Shown: in pieces, positions 1 to 7,406 of the stretch
Layout: each line of letters begins with the position of its first letter
Numbering within the stretch: position 1 is the stretch's first letter
Source of the DNA: an uncultured Phascolarctobacterium sp.
Lineage (GTDB): Bacteria > Bacillota > Negativicutes > Acidaminococcales > Acidaminococcaceae
Direction of reading: 5' to 3'
Length of the DNA stretch: 27,862 nucleotides
Assembly (NCBI GenBank): GCA_958448515.1
Contig: CAUDEF010000023.1
Coordinates: 1-27,862, forward strand
Notes under the pieces: generated by a model
What the model was told of the DNA's origin: nothing
What the model saw: the letters and a program-made list of their open reading frames with translations, nothing else
Database searches by the model: none
Position numbers and translations under genes: made by a program

Positions 1-80
1 ACTGCTTCTTTATTATGGCGTGGGAATGTAATTTTGCTGAGAGAAAGATGAAAAAAGTAACGTACAGCCATAAAAATATG

Positions 81-110
81 TTGCATAAAAATATATTGAT
101 ATGTTAAAAT
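81..110 (+). promoter_or_regulatory. Putative promoter of the autotransporter gene
   Basis: A -35 box TTGCAT (81-86) and a -10 box TAAAAT (105-110) are separated by 18 bp. An inverted repeat follows at 113-142 (ACTGCC/GGCAGT outside, TTTGAG/CTTAAA inside, loop CGAGT), around the expected transcript start and upstream of the ribosome binding site at 166-172. The boxes are seen directly; promoter activity is inferred. Confidence 0.5.
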
Positions 111-181
111 GAACTGCCTTTGAGCGAGTCTTAAATGGCAGTAATAAAAATTATCAAGTGTAAGCAAAGGAGTATTTAGTT

Positions 182-2527
182 TTGCAGAAAAAGAATCAAA
201 AATTAGTTTGTGCTATTGTACTGGGCTTAATGCTGGCAGTGCCTGTTGGGGCAAGTGCGGCAGAATCTATTCGTATTGATGGAAATAGTAGTTTTATTTC
301 TGATGATTCAATAGAAATAATAGCTAATAAAGATGTTGCAGGATATAAATATGGAATAATTACGACTGCTGATGATAGTAATATTAGCTTAACTGGCAAT
401 GATATAAAAATAAGTTCAACAGAAGTTGGAGATAATTTCATACCATGTGCAGTTTGGTCATACAGAGGTAGTATTATTTTAGGCAGGGACGATTCTAATA
501 TTACAATTGACTCTCAAGGAAATGAAGCTATTGGCTTAGAAGTTTATAGTGATTTAGATATCACAGGAAATGAAGTGAAAATTTCTGCCAGTGGAAGTGA
601 TGTTACAGGTGTTGATGTAATGGGAGGTAGTATTGGAACAGGGTTTAATAACATTAATGCTAAAACTTTGATTGTAGAAGTCAATGGAGAGACAGATGAC
701 GATAGTGCAGGGTTTGTTATAGCTAATAATACTGATGAAAATTTTAATGATTTACCTGAGCAAGTTGCCAAAGTTAATATTGAAGCTGAAAACATGAAAG
801 TTGTATCTAGCAATATGGGGTTTGTAATTTATTCAAACGGACAGCTTGATATTGATAGTAATTTGGTTGCAGATGCAAAAAATCTAATTGTCACTAGAGG
901 ATATGCAATCACAAATATAAATACAAATAGTAATAAAACAGCACAATTGACAGGTGATATTGTATTTTTATATGATAGTAAAACTTCGGGAACAACAATT
1001 GAGGCAAAAGTTAATTTAAATCTTAATAATGATAAATCATATTTTGTAGGGAATATATATAAGGAGTCAGCTTGGAATGATGATATTCCAGATGGTCTGG
1101 ATATTGTTACCGGCATGCAGTTAGGTTTAGCTAATGGTGCTCAATGGACTACTGATGCAGACAGCTTTGTTAACACTTTAAACTTTAATGGTGGTATCAT
1201 TAACATTAATGGCGGTGAAAATCATTCTGTACAATTAGATAAAGTAGAAGGTAATGGCGGTACTGTAAATATCAAAGCTGAAATCGAAGATGGTGGTTCT
1301 GTTACCAGCGGCAAGCTTAATATTGGCAAAGAAGAAACTGCTCCAGCAAATGCTTTATTTGCAGAAAATGCTGCTCCTAAAATTAATGTAAACTTTACTG
1401 GTCTTACTGCTGACAGTTTTGAAGATGCAAATGCTGCTAAACAGGCACTCAATTCTTTAGCTGGTAATGTAAGTGTAACAGGGGGAGAACAGGTAAGCGC
1501 GACTGCCAGCATCGAAGAAGGCATTGTAAATGGTGCGGTAAGCGGAGAAATGATATTTGGCACTGATGGCAGTGGTAATGGCGCTGGCAGTATTGAAGTG
1601 GATAACATTAAAGTTAATACTTCCACTACTACCATGGATAACATGCGTGACATTGCAAGCGTAGCACTTGTAGCATGGCGTCAGGAAGACAGCACCTTAA
1701 GCCAGCGCCTTGGTGAACTGCGCAGCAGCGAAGGAGATCAGGGCATCTGGGCACGCATGAGCCGCGGTGAATTTGAATACGGCGGAGCATTCAAAAACCA
1801 GTACAACTACTTCCAGTTAGGCTATGACTGGGCTGCTAAAGACTGGCACTATGGTGCGGCAATCAGCCACAATGACGGTCAAACAACTTATGCAAACGGC
1901 AGCGGTGAAAACGACAGCACCTCTTTAACCCTGTACGGAACATGGCTGGGAGATAAAGGACAGTACACCGACATCGTAGTAAAACAAGGTAAACTGAACA
2001 ACGAATTTACCAACTATGCAGAAGCTGGTACAACAACTGGTGACTACGACATGTGGGGAACCTCCATCAGTGCAGAATACGGACAAAAACTGGAAATGAA
2101 AAATGACTGGTATGTAACACCGCAGGCACAATTAACCTACATGAGAATTGGCGGCGAAGATTACACTGCAACTGTAACAGATGGCAGCGGTAACTCCGCT
2201 CCGATGTATGTAAGCCAGGACGGAATGGACAGCTTTGTAGGCAGAATCGGCTTTGAAGCAGGCAAAAACATCAGCGAAAAAGGCAGCATCTATGCAAAAG
2301 CATCCCTGCTCCATGAATTTGCAGGTGAAGCTGATACTACCTTATTGTATGATGGTAAAAATGCTGTTTACAGCCAGGATCTGGGAGACACCTGGTATGA
2401 ATGCGGCTTTGGTGTAAACTACAAAACATCTGACAGCAGCTATGTATATGCAGACGTAGTAAAAACCTTTGGCGGAGATGTAGAAACTCCGTGGCAATGG
2501 AACGCAGGTATGCGCTTTACTTTCTAA
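182..2527 (+). CDS. Autotransporter (type V secretion) with C-terminal beta-barrel domain
   Basis: This 781-residue protein is predicted to be secreted and anchored in the outer membrane. It starts at TTG, supported by AAAGGAG at 166-172 with a 9-nt spacer. Residues 1-27 form a signal peptide (charged start, hydrophobic core, ASA-AES cleavage site). The passenger, about residues 28-500, is rich in N, D, S, G and V with alternating beta-strand patterns, as expected for a beta-helix. Residues about 521-781 match the autotransporter barrel in size and pattern: alternating aromatic strands, glycine turns and a terminal MRFTF ending in Phe. The first 950 bp or so are very AT-rich with AT-ending codons, while the barrel half uses codons like the housekeeping genes, which suggests a variable passenger joined to a conserved translocator. 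The passenger function is not recognised; adhesin is only a guess. A terminator follows. Confidence 0.9.
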   Translation: MQKKNQKLVCAIVLGLMLAVPVGASAAESIRIDGNSSFISDDSIEIIANKDVAGYKYGIITTADDSNISLTGNDIKISSTEVGDNFIPCAVWSYRGSIILGRDDSNITIDSQGNEAIGLEVYSDLDITGNEVKISASGSDVTGVDVMGGSIGTGFNNINAKTLIVEVNGETDDDSAGFVIANNTDENFNDLPEQVAKVNIEAENMKVVSSNMGFVIYSNGQLDIDSNLVADAKNLIVTRGYAITNINTNSNKTAQLTGDIVFLYDSKTSGTTIEAKVNLNLNNDKSYFVGNIYKESAWNDDIPDGLDIVTGMQLGLANGAQWTTDADSFVNTLNFNGGIININGGENHSVQLDKVEGNGGTVNIKAEIEDGGSVTSGKLNIGKEETAPANALFAENAAPKINVNFTGLTADSFEDANAAKQALNSLAGNVSVTGGEQVSATASIEEGIVNGAVSGEMIFGTDGSGNGAGSIEVDNIKVNTSTTTMDNMRDIASVALVAWRQEDSTLSQRLGELRSSEGDQGIWARMSRGEFEYGGAFKNQYNYFQLGYDWAAKDWHYGAAISHNDGQTTYANGSGENDSTSLTLYGTWLGDKGQYTDIVVKQGKLNNEFTNYAEAGTTTGDYDMWGTSISAEYGQKLEMKNDWYVTPQAQLTYMRIGGEDYTATVTDGSGNSAPMYVSQDGMDSFVGRIGFEAGKNISEKGSIYAKASLLHEFAGEADTTLLYDGKNAVYSQDLGDTWYECGFGVNYKTSDSSYVYADVVKTFGGDVETPWQWNAGMRFTF

Positions 2528-2550
2528 TTATAGAGTAAGCTGTGTATTTA

Positions 2551-2581
2551 AAAGCAGTCAGCTGTATGCTGACTGCTTTTT
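2551..2581 (+). terminator. Rho-independent terminator after the autotransporter gene
   Basis: A perfect 12-bp stem (AAAGCAGTCAGC 2551-2562 with GCTGACTGCTTT 2568-2579) and a 5-nt loop are followed by a short T-run. Confidence 0.9.
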
Positions 2582-2607
2582 GCTTTCTTTAAATCTGATC
2601 CATTTTT

Positions 2608-2646
2608 CTAATCAAATTTTAATCTTTCTCTAATCGGGTGCTAATT
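2608..2646 (+). promoter_or_regulatory. Four direct hexamer repeats with 11-bp phasing (putative activator site)
   Basis: CTAATC (2608), TTAATC (2619), CTAATC (2630) and CTAATT (2641) start exactly 11 bp apart. The last overlaps the -35 box of the next promoter. Direct repeats at 11-bp spacing are the usual binding pattern of OmpR/PhoB-family response regulators. The repeats are seen directly; the regulator is inferred and not identified. Confidence 0.65.
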
Positions 2647-2673
2647 GAATTCCCAGTAAGATTCTAGTATAAT
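2645..2673 (+). promoter_or_regulatory. Promoter of the small secreted protein gene
   Basis: TTGAAT (2645-2650) and a perfect TATAAT (2668-2673) are separated by 17 bp, leaving a leader of about 65 nt before the start codon. Confidence 0.75.
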
Positions 2674-2743
2674 AAAGTTAACAGGAAGAGATAAAATTCT
2701 TGCAATAAAATAAATGTTATATAATGAAAGAGAGTGATTGGTT

Positions 2744-3184
2744 ATGAAAAAAATGATGTTAGGTTTAGTTATGGCGATGGCAGTAAGTGCAACAGCTTTT
2801 GCAGGCGGTTACAATCCGTTCCACAATGCTTATGAAGCAGCAGCTCATTATGAAAGAACTCCGGGCAAAGCTCAGCTGGTATATGTAGTTGTTGACGAAA
2901 ACAAAGCTCCGGTTGCAGGCGCTGAAGTTGGCTATGTAGATTATCAGGGCAACAAAAAAGTTGTAAAAACTGACGCTGAAGGCAAAGCTCGCCTGGTATT
3001 CACCGAAGGCCGCGCTTATGTACAGCTGACTGACGTTTCCTATGGCGGCAATGTACTGCGTGTAATTGGCGAAGACGTAACTGAAGATGTAGATTTTGAG
3101 GATATCCGCGAAGGCGATGTTCAGTACAGTGTACTGCAAAAAGCTGCCGGCAAAGACGTAGCTTATGTTTATGATGCAGACTGA
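2744..3184 (+). CDS. Small secreted/periplasmic protein with an Ig-like or carboxypeptidase-regulatory-like beta fold
   Basis: A 146-residue protein of unknown function. The ATG at 2744 is chosen because GAAAGAGAG at 2726-2734 lies 9 nt upstream; an in-frame TTG two codons earlier has no such site. Residues 1-20 are a clear signal peptide (MKKMMLGL start, ATAFA-GG cleavage). The mature part contains a stretch at about residues 40-85 (VYVVVDENKAPVAGAEV, then TDAEGKARLVF) that matches the pattern of prealbumin-like/carboxypeptidase regulatory-like and bacterial Ig-like repeats, which are carbohydrate- or cell-envelope-associated beta-sandwiches. The tail is acidic. There are no cysteines and no lipobox, so a soluble periplasmic or exported location is likely. 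It is a monocistronic unit with its own promoter, an upstream repeat array and a terminator, which suggests tight regulation. Confidence 0.8.
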   Translation: MKKMMLGLVMAMAVSATAFAGGYNPFHNAYEAAAHYERTPGKAQLVYVVVDENKAPVAGAEVGYVDYQGNKKVVKTDAEGKARLVFTEGRAYVQLTDVSYGGNVLRVIGEDVTEDVDFEDIREGDVQYSVLQKAAGKDVAYVYDAD

Positions 3185-3210
3185 TAAGTAAATATTAAGA
3201 TTTGATATTC

Positions 3211-3241
3211 AAAAATCCGCAGAATTGTCTGCGGATTTTTT
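3211..3241 (+). terminator. Rho-independent terminator after the small secreted protein gene
   Basis: A 13-bp perfect stem (AAAAATCCGCAGA 3211-3223 with TCTGCGGATTTTT 3228-3240), an ATTG loop and a T-run. Confidence 0.92.
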
Positions 3242-3328
3242 GTTGGTAGTATTTTGAGTACTTATTATTTTATGAATAGGTTTCTGATACATTCATCATT
3301 TTTATAATTGATTATAGTTAGTTTTTTT

Positions 3329-3745
3329 ACACCTTTTTTGTGGCGAAAAAGGTGTAGCCAAAAGCGCCTTTCTTTGTTTGTGCAGCCAAAGCGGATATTG
3401 CGCGCCTTGTCGTACAGTTCCCGGTTTAAAACGCTGCCGGGAACTGATGCAGGTTACAGCAGGATTGTTTCCGGCGCGCCTACCGTCTTTGGCAACATAG
3501 CAGCTGCTTTTTTACGCAGTAAGATTTTCTGCTATGTATAGAGCATATTATATGAAGTACGATTTATTTTGCGTACTTAGAGGCGATAGTCGGTGGGACA
3601 GCCGACGAAAAGTTTCAGAAAAGTGGAGATAGCGCGCGGCAACGGTTTTCACCGCGCGCGAGCCGACTAGGCTGTCAACATCCGCGGAAGCAAACGGAAC
3701 GAGAGAAAGTTTTTCTTGGCTCGTTCTTTTTTAAAAAAGAATGAG
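3329..3745. repeat. Gene-free, hairpin-dense element (possible dispersed repeat or structured RNA)
   Basis: No supported gene lies between 3242 and 3842. The stretch 3329-3745 holds a series of perfect inverted repeats: ACACCTTTTT/AAAAAGGTGT (3329-3338, 3346-3355), CAGTTCCCGG/CCGGGAACTG (3415-3424, 3437-3446), AAGTACG/CGTACTT (3555-3561, 3572-3578), GTCGG/CCGAC (3589-3593, 3602-3606), GCGCGCGG/CCGCGCGC (3632-3639, 3652-3659) and GAACGAG/CTCGTTC (3697-3703, 3720-3726). The last is followed by a T6 run and sits in a near-palindrome at 3720-3745. GACAGCC (3597-3603) can also pair with GGCTGTC (3670-3676). It is much more GC-rich than its flanks. The pattern resembles a dispersed intergenic repeat or a folded RNA ending in a terminator; the sequence alone does not decide. 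Confidence 0.5.
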
Positions 3746-3842
3746 CATGAATGTTAAAGTAAATAATAAAAAAGAAAAGTAAGGCAAAGATGCTAACAAA
3801 AAAATAAAAACAAAAAACTTTAAACTTTTTTCAAAAAAGTTG

Positions 3843-3871
3843 TTGACAAGTTCACTGTAATATAATATAAT
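3843..3871 (+). promoter_or_regulatory. Consensus promoter of tRNA-Gly
   Basis: A perfect TTGACA (3843-3848), 17-bp spacer and perfect TATAAT (3866-3871). A short leader hairpin GTTCC/GGAAC (3879-3894) precedes the tRNA. Confidence 0.9.
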
Positions 3872-3903
3872 CAATATCGTTCCTGATACGGAACAGCGCA
3901 GAT

Positions 3904-3978
<75 letters not shown>

Positions 3979-3989
3979 ACTGAAATTTT

Positions 3990-4019
3990 GCCCGATAGAC
4001 ATTGTCTATCGGGCTTTTT
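3990..4019 (+). terminator. Rho-independent terminator of tRNA-Gly
   Basis: GCCCGATAGAC (3990-4000) pairs perfectly with GTCTATCGGGC (4004-4014) across an ATT loop and is followed by T5. Confidence 0.95.
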
Positions 4020-4154
4020 AGTATTGTAAAAATACTTTGTATGTGATATGATATTATGAGCGATTTATGTCAGCATAATTGCGATTGGGAAAGCTGACAA
4101 TTTAATCCGATTATATTAATTTATCCATATAACTCTAAGGGAGGATTTTATTCA

Positions 4155-5438
4155 ATGAATGTAACCGTAGAAAGAATTGAAAATGAAGCTACTTTAAAAA
4201 TTACCGCGCCTGCTGATGTTGTAAACGCAGGTTTTAAAAAAGCTGTTGCTAAAATCGCAGGCAGTGTAAATATCCCTGGCTTCCGTAAAGGCAAAGCACC
4301 CCGCAACATCATCGAAATGCACTATGGCAAAGAAGCTGTAAAACAGGAAGCTTTCGAAATCGTTGCCAACAAAGCATACAGCGATGCTTTAGACCAGGAA
4401 AAACTCATCCCTGTATCTGATCCTAAAGTAGAAGAATCCGTATTCGAAGAAGGCAAAGATATGGAACTCACCATTAAAGTAACCCTGAAACCGGAACCGG
4501 AACTGGGCGAATATAAAGGCCTCCATGTAGAAAAAGAAGCAGTAGAAGTTACCGACGAAGCTGTTGAAAACGCAGTTAACGAACTCCGTAACCGCAACGC
4601 TAAAATGGTAGCAGCTGCTGACGATACCGTAATCGAAAAAGGCGACTTTGCTATTATCGACTTTGCAGGCACTGTTGACGGCGAAGCTTTCAGCGGCGGC
4701 GAAGGCAAAGGCTATCCTCTGGAAGTTGGCTCCAACTCTTTCATTCCCGGCTTTGAAGATCAGCTGGTTGGTCTCAAAAAAGGCGACTCCACCGATGTTG
4801 AAGTAACTTTCCCTGAAGAATATTTCGTAAAAGAATTAGCTGGCAAAGAAGCTGTATTCAAAGTAAACATTCAGGACGTAAAACGCAAAGAACTGCCTGA
4901 ATTAACCGACGAATATGTTGCTGCAAACAGCGATTTCAAAACTGTTGAAGAACTCCGCGCTAACTACAAAGAACGCATGCAGAAAGCTGCTGAAGAAAAC
5001 GCTAAGGTAGCTTACGAACGCGCTCTGGTTGATCTGGCTGTAGCTAACGCTAAATTCACCGTTCCTGAAATCATGATCGAAGACCGCATCAGCCAAATGG
5101 TTGATGAAATGAAAATGAGCCTGGAAAGCCGCAAAATGTCCATGGAAATGTACATGCAATACACCGGCCTTGACATGGCTAAAATCCGTGAAAACCAACG
5201 TCCTGTTGCTGAAGAAAACGTTAAAACCGACCTCGTTTTAGATGCTATCGCTAAAGCTGAAAACATTCAGGTTGACATGGCTGATGTTGATGCGGAAATC
5301 GCTGCAATCGCATCTCAGCATGGCGCTACCGTTGAAGAAGTTAAGAAAATCATCAGCTCCAACGGCACCATGGGTCTGCTTTTAGCTAACATTCTGCGCC
5401 GCAAAGCTGCTCACGTAGTTATCGACAGCGCAAAATAA
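4155..5438 (+). CDS. tig: Trigger factor, ribosome-associated chaperone and peptidyl-prolyl isomerase
   Basis: A 427-residue protein of normal length for the family. It binds the ribosome at the exit tunnel and shelters nascent chains. Residues 1-115 are the ribosome-binding domain with the signature GFRKGKAP at 42-49. Residues about 155-245 are the FKBP-type isomerase domain (GDFAIIDFAG, then IPGFEDQLVG). The rest is the helical chaperone domain. The ATG is preceded by TAAGGGAGG (4136-4144), 10 nt upstream. It heads the tig-clpP-clpX-lon-ysxC cluster, an order widely conserved in Firmicutes. A dyad GTCAGC/GCTGAC (4069-4074, 4093-4098) lies upstream, but no convincing promoter, CIRCE element or CtsR box could be read. 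Confidence 0.98.
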   Translation: MNVTVERIENEATLKITAPADVVNAGFKKAVAKIAGSVNIPGFRKGKAPRNIIEMHYGKEAVKQEAFEIVANKAYSDALDQEKLIPVSDPKVEESVFEEGKDMELTIKVTLKPEPELGEYKGLHVEKEAVEVTDEAVENAVNELRNRNAKMVAAADDTVIEKGDFAIIDFAGTVDGEAFSGGEGKGYPLEVGSNSFIPGFEDQLVGLKKGDSTDVEVTFPEEYFVKELAGKEAVFKVNIQDVKRKELPELTDEYVAANSDFKTVEELRANYKERMQKAAEENAKVAYERALVDLAVANAKFTVPEIMIEDRISQMVDEMKMSLESRKMSMEMYMQYTGLDMAKIRENQRPVAEENVKTDLVLDAIAKAENIQVDMADVDAEIAAIASQHGATVEEVKKIISSNGTMGLLLANILRRKAAHVVIDSAK

Positions 5439-5474
5439 TTCAGCTTACAAGGGCAGTAAAGGAGTTATACAAAG

Positions 5475-6065
5475 ATGAACTATGTGCCTATAGTTGTTGA
5501 ACAATCCAGCCGTGGAGAACGTTCCTATGATATTTATTCCCGTCTTTTAAAAGACAGAATAGTTTTCGTAACCGGCCCTATTGATGACGGTATGGCAAAT
5601 GTTGTTATTGCTCAGTTATTGTTTTTAGAAGCCGAAGATCCCGACAAGGATATCCATCTGTACATTAACAGCCCAGGCGGCAGTGTAAGCGCCGGCATGG
5701 CTATTTATGACACAATGCAGTATATTAAGCCTGAAGTATCCACCATCTGCATGGGTATGGCTGCCAGCATGGCATCCGTACTTCTGGCAGCAGGTGCTCC
5801 CGGAAAGCGTTTTGCGCTGCCTTACTCCCGCGTAATGATTCATCAGCCGCTGGGCGGAGCACAGGGTCAGGCTACCGAAATTGAAATTCACGCCCGCGAA
5901 ATTTTGCGTATCCGTGAAGAAATGAACGGCGTTTTGGCAAAACATACCGGTCAGACTGTTGAAAAAATTGCTGCCGATACCGAACGCGACTACTATCTGA
6001 CCAGTAAAGAGGCGCAGGAATACGGCCTTATTGATCAGGTGCTTACTCGCAGCCAAAAAGCTTGA
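5475..6065 (+). CDS. clpP: ATP-dependent Clp protease proteolytic subunit
   Basis: A 196-residue serine peptidase that forms the double heptameric barrel of ClpXP. The catalytic triad is visible: Ser98 in GMAASMAS, His123 in MIHQPLGG and Asp172 in ERDYYL. The INSPGGSV oxyanion motif is at about 64-71. AAAGGAG at 5458-5464 supports the ATG with a 10-nt spacer. It sits 36 bp after tig and 24 bp before its partner unfoldase gene clpX, so co-expression is expected. Confidence 0.98.
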   Translation: MNYVPIVVEQSSRGERSYDIYSRLLKDRIVFVTGPIDDGMANVVIAQLLFLEAEDPDKDIHLYINSPGGSVSAGMAIYDTMQYIKPEVSTICMGMAASMASVLLAAGAPGKRFALPYSRVMIHQPLGGAQGQATEIEIHAREILRIREEMNGVLAKHTGQTVEKIAADTERDYYLTSKEAQEYGLIDQVLTRSQKA

Positions 6066-6089
6066 TGCTACATTAAGGAGATATAAAAT

Positions 6090-7340
6090 ATGAATTTTGA
6101 CGAGGGGCATGATAATAATCTTTCCTGCTCTTTCTGCGGCAAGCGTGAAAGCCAGGTGCGCAGACTCATTGCCGGTCGCGGAGTTTATATCTGCGATGAA
6201 TGTATCGAGTTCTGCAAGGATATGCTGGATGAGGATTATCAGAAAACTGTTGCCGAAACCATGCCTGCTGTCAGCGATTTGCCCAAGCCCAAAGATATTA
6301 AGGCGATTTTGGATGAATATGTAATCGGTCAGGATGAAGCAAAAAAATCTCTGGCTGTTGCCGTATACAACCATTACAAACGCATTAATTATGAGCTGAA
6401 GAATCCTGCTGCAGAACGCACAGTAGAGCTGCAGAAATCCAACATTTTAATGCTTGGCCCTACCGGCAGCGGCAAAACCCTGCTGGCACAGACTCTGGCT
6501 AAAATTTTGCAGGTTCCTTTCGCCATTGCCGATGCTACTACCTTAACTGAAGCCGGCTACGTGGGCGAGGACGTGGAAAATATTCTCTTAAAGCTGATTC
6601 AGAATGCTGATTATGATGTAGAAGCTGCTCAGCGCGGTATTATTTACATTGACGAGATTGATAAAATTTCCCGTAAATCCGAAAATGTTTCTATTACCCG
6701 CGACGTTTCCGGTGAAGGTGTGCAGCAGGCTCTCTTAAAAATCTTAGAGGGCACTGTGGCAAGCGTTCCGCCTAAAGGCGGCCGTAAGCATCCTCATCAG
6801 GAATTTATCCAGATTGATACCTCCAATATTCTCTTTATCTGCGGCGGCGCTTTTGCCGGACTGGAAAATATTATCAGTGCCCGCATCGGTAAAAAGAATC
6901 TTGGCTTTGGCGCAGACATCCGCCAGAAAGCTGAAATTGACAATGACGCAATTTTCAGCGAGGTACTGCCCGAAGACCTGATGAAATTTGGTCTGATTCC
7001 CGAATTTGCAGGTCGTCTGCCGGTTGTAGTAACTTTAAATTCTCTGGATAAAGCCGCACTGGTGCGTATCTTAAAAGAGCCACGCAATGCTCTTATCAGG
7101 CAGTATCAGCATTTCCTGGCTATGGATGATGTGGAGCTGGAATTTGAAGACGGCGCCCTTGATGCCATTGCCGAAGAAGCTTTGAAACGCAATGCTGGTG
7201 CCCGCGGACTGCGTGCCATTATTGAAGAAATCATGCGCAATGTCATGTATGATGTGCCTTCCCGTAATGATGTAAAAAAATGTATCGTTACCGAAGCTAC
7301 CGTACGTGAGCATGTTGAACCGCAAATGATTGTGGAATAA
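6090..7340 (+). CDS. clpX: ClpX, AAA+ unfoldase of ClpXP
   Basis: A 416-residue hexameric ATPase that recognises, unfolds and threads substrates into ClpP. The N-terminal zinc-binding domain has Cys13, Cys16, Cys35 and Cys38. Walker A GPTGSGKT is at 123-130, Walker B IIYIDEID at 184-191, the pore loop GYVG at 156-159 and an RKH loop at 232-234. The ClpP-docking loop reads LGF, where many relatives have IGF. AAGGAG (6075-6080) is 9 nt before the ATG. A terminator-like hairpin follows the stop and separates it from lon. Confidence 0.98.
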   Translation: MNFDEGHDNNLSCSFCGKRESQVRRLIAGRGVYICDECIEFCKDMLDEDYQKTVAETMPAVSDLPKPKDIKAILDEYVIGQDEAKKSLAVAVYNHYKRINYELKNPAAERTVELQKSNILMLGPTGSGKTLLAQTLAKILQVPFAIADATTLTEAGYVGEDVENILLKLIQNADYDVEAAQRGIIYIDEIDKISRKSENVSITRDVSGEGVQQALLKILEGTVASVPPKGGRKHPHQEFIQIDTSNILFICGGAFAGLENIISARIGKKNLGFGADIRQKAEIDNDAIFSEVLPEDLMKFGLIPEFAGRLPVVVTLNSLDKAALVRILKEPRNALIRQYQHFLAMDDVELEFEDGALDAIAEEALKRNAGARGLRAIIEEIMRNVMYDVPSRNDVKKCIVTEATVREHVEPQMIVE

Positions 7341-7351
7341 AACATAAATGC

Positions 7352-7384
7352 AAGGGGGAAGGGCAATGCCTTTCTCCCTTTTTT
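7352..7384 (+). terminator. Terminator-like hairpin between clpX and lon
   Basis: A 13-bp stem (7352-7364 with 7368-7380) contains two G-T pairs and an AAT loop and is followed by a T-run to 7384. It ends 7 bp before the lon ribosome binding site, and no promoter is visible between them. Read-through, or a promoter inside clpX, must supply lon transcripts. Confidence 0.75.
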
Positions 7385-7406
7385 ACACTTGAAAGGAGGT
7401 ATATGT

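Noticed and set aside
48..107. 19-codon ORF upstream of the autotransporter
   Set aside because: It overlaps the likely autotransporter promoter and has only a weak purine stretch upstream.
3308..3541. 77-codon plus-strand ORF
   Set aside because: It starts at TTG with no ribosome binding site, runs through perfect inverted repeats and has a composition unlike a real protein; it is more likely a by-product of the repeat-like element.
4020..4154. CIRCE or CtsR heat-shock operator before tig
   Set aside because: Only a 6-bp dyad (GTCAGC/GCTGAC) is visible; neither the CIRCE 9-bp arms nor a CtsR heptad repeat is present.
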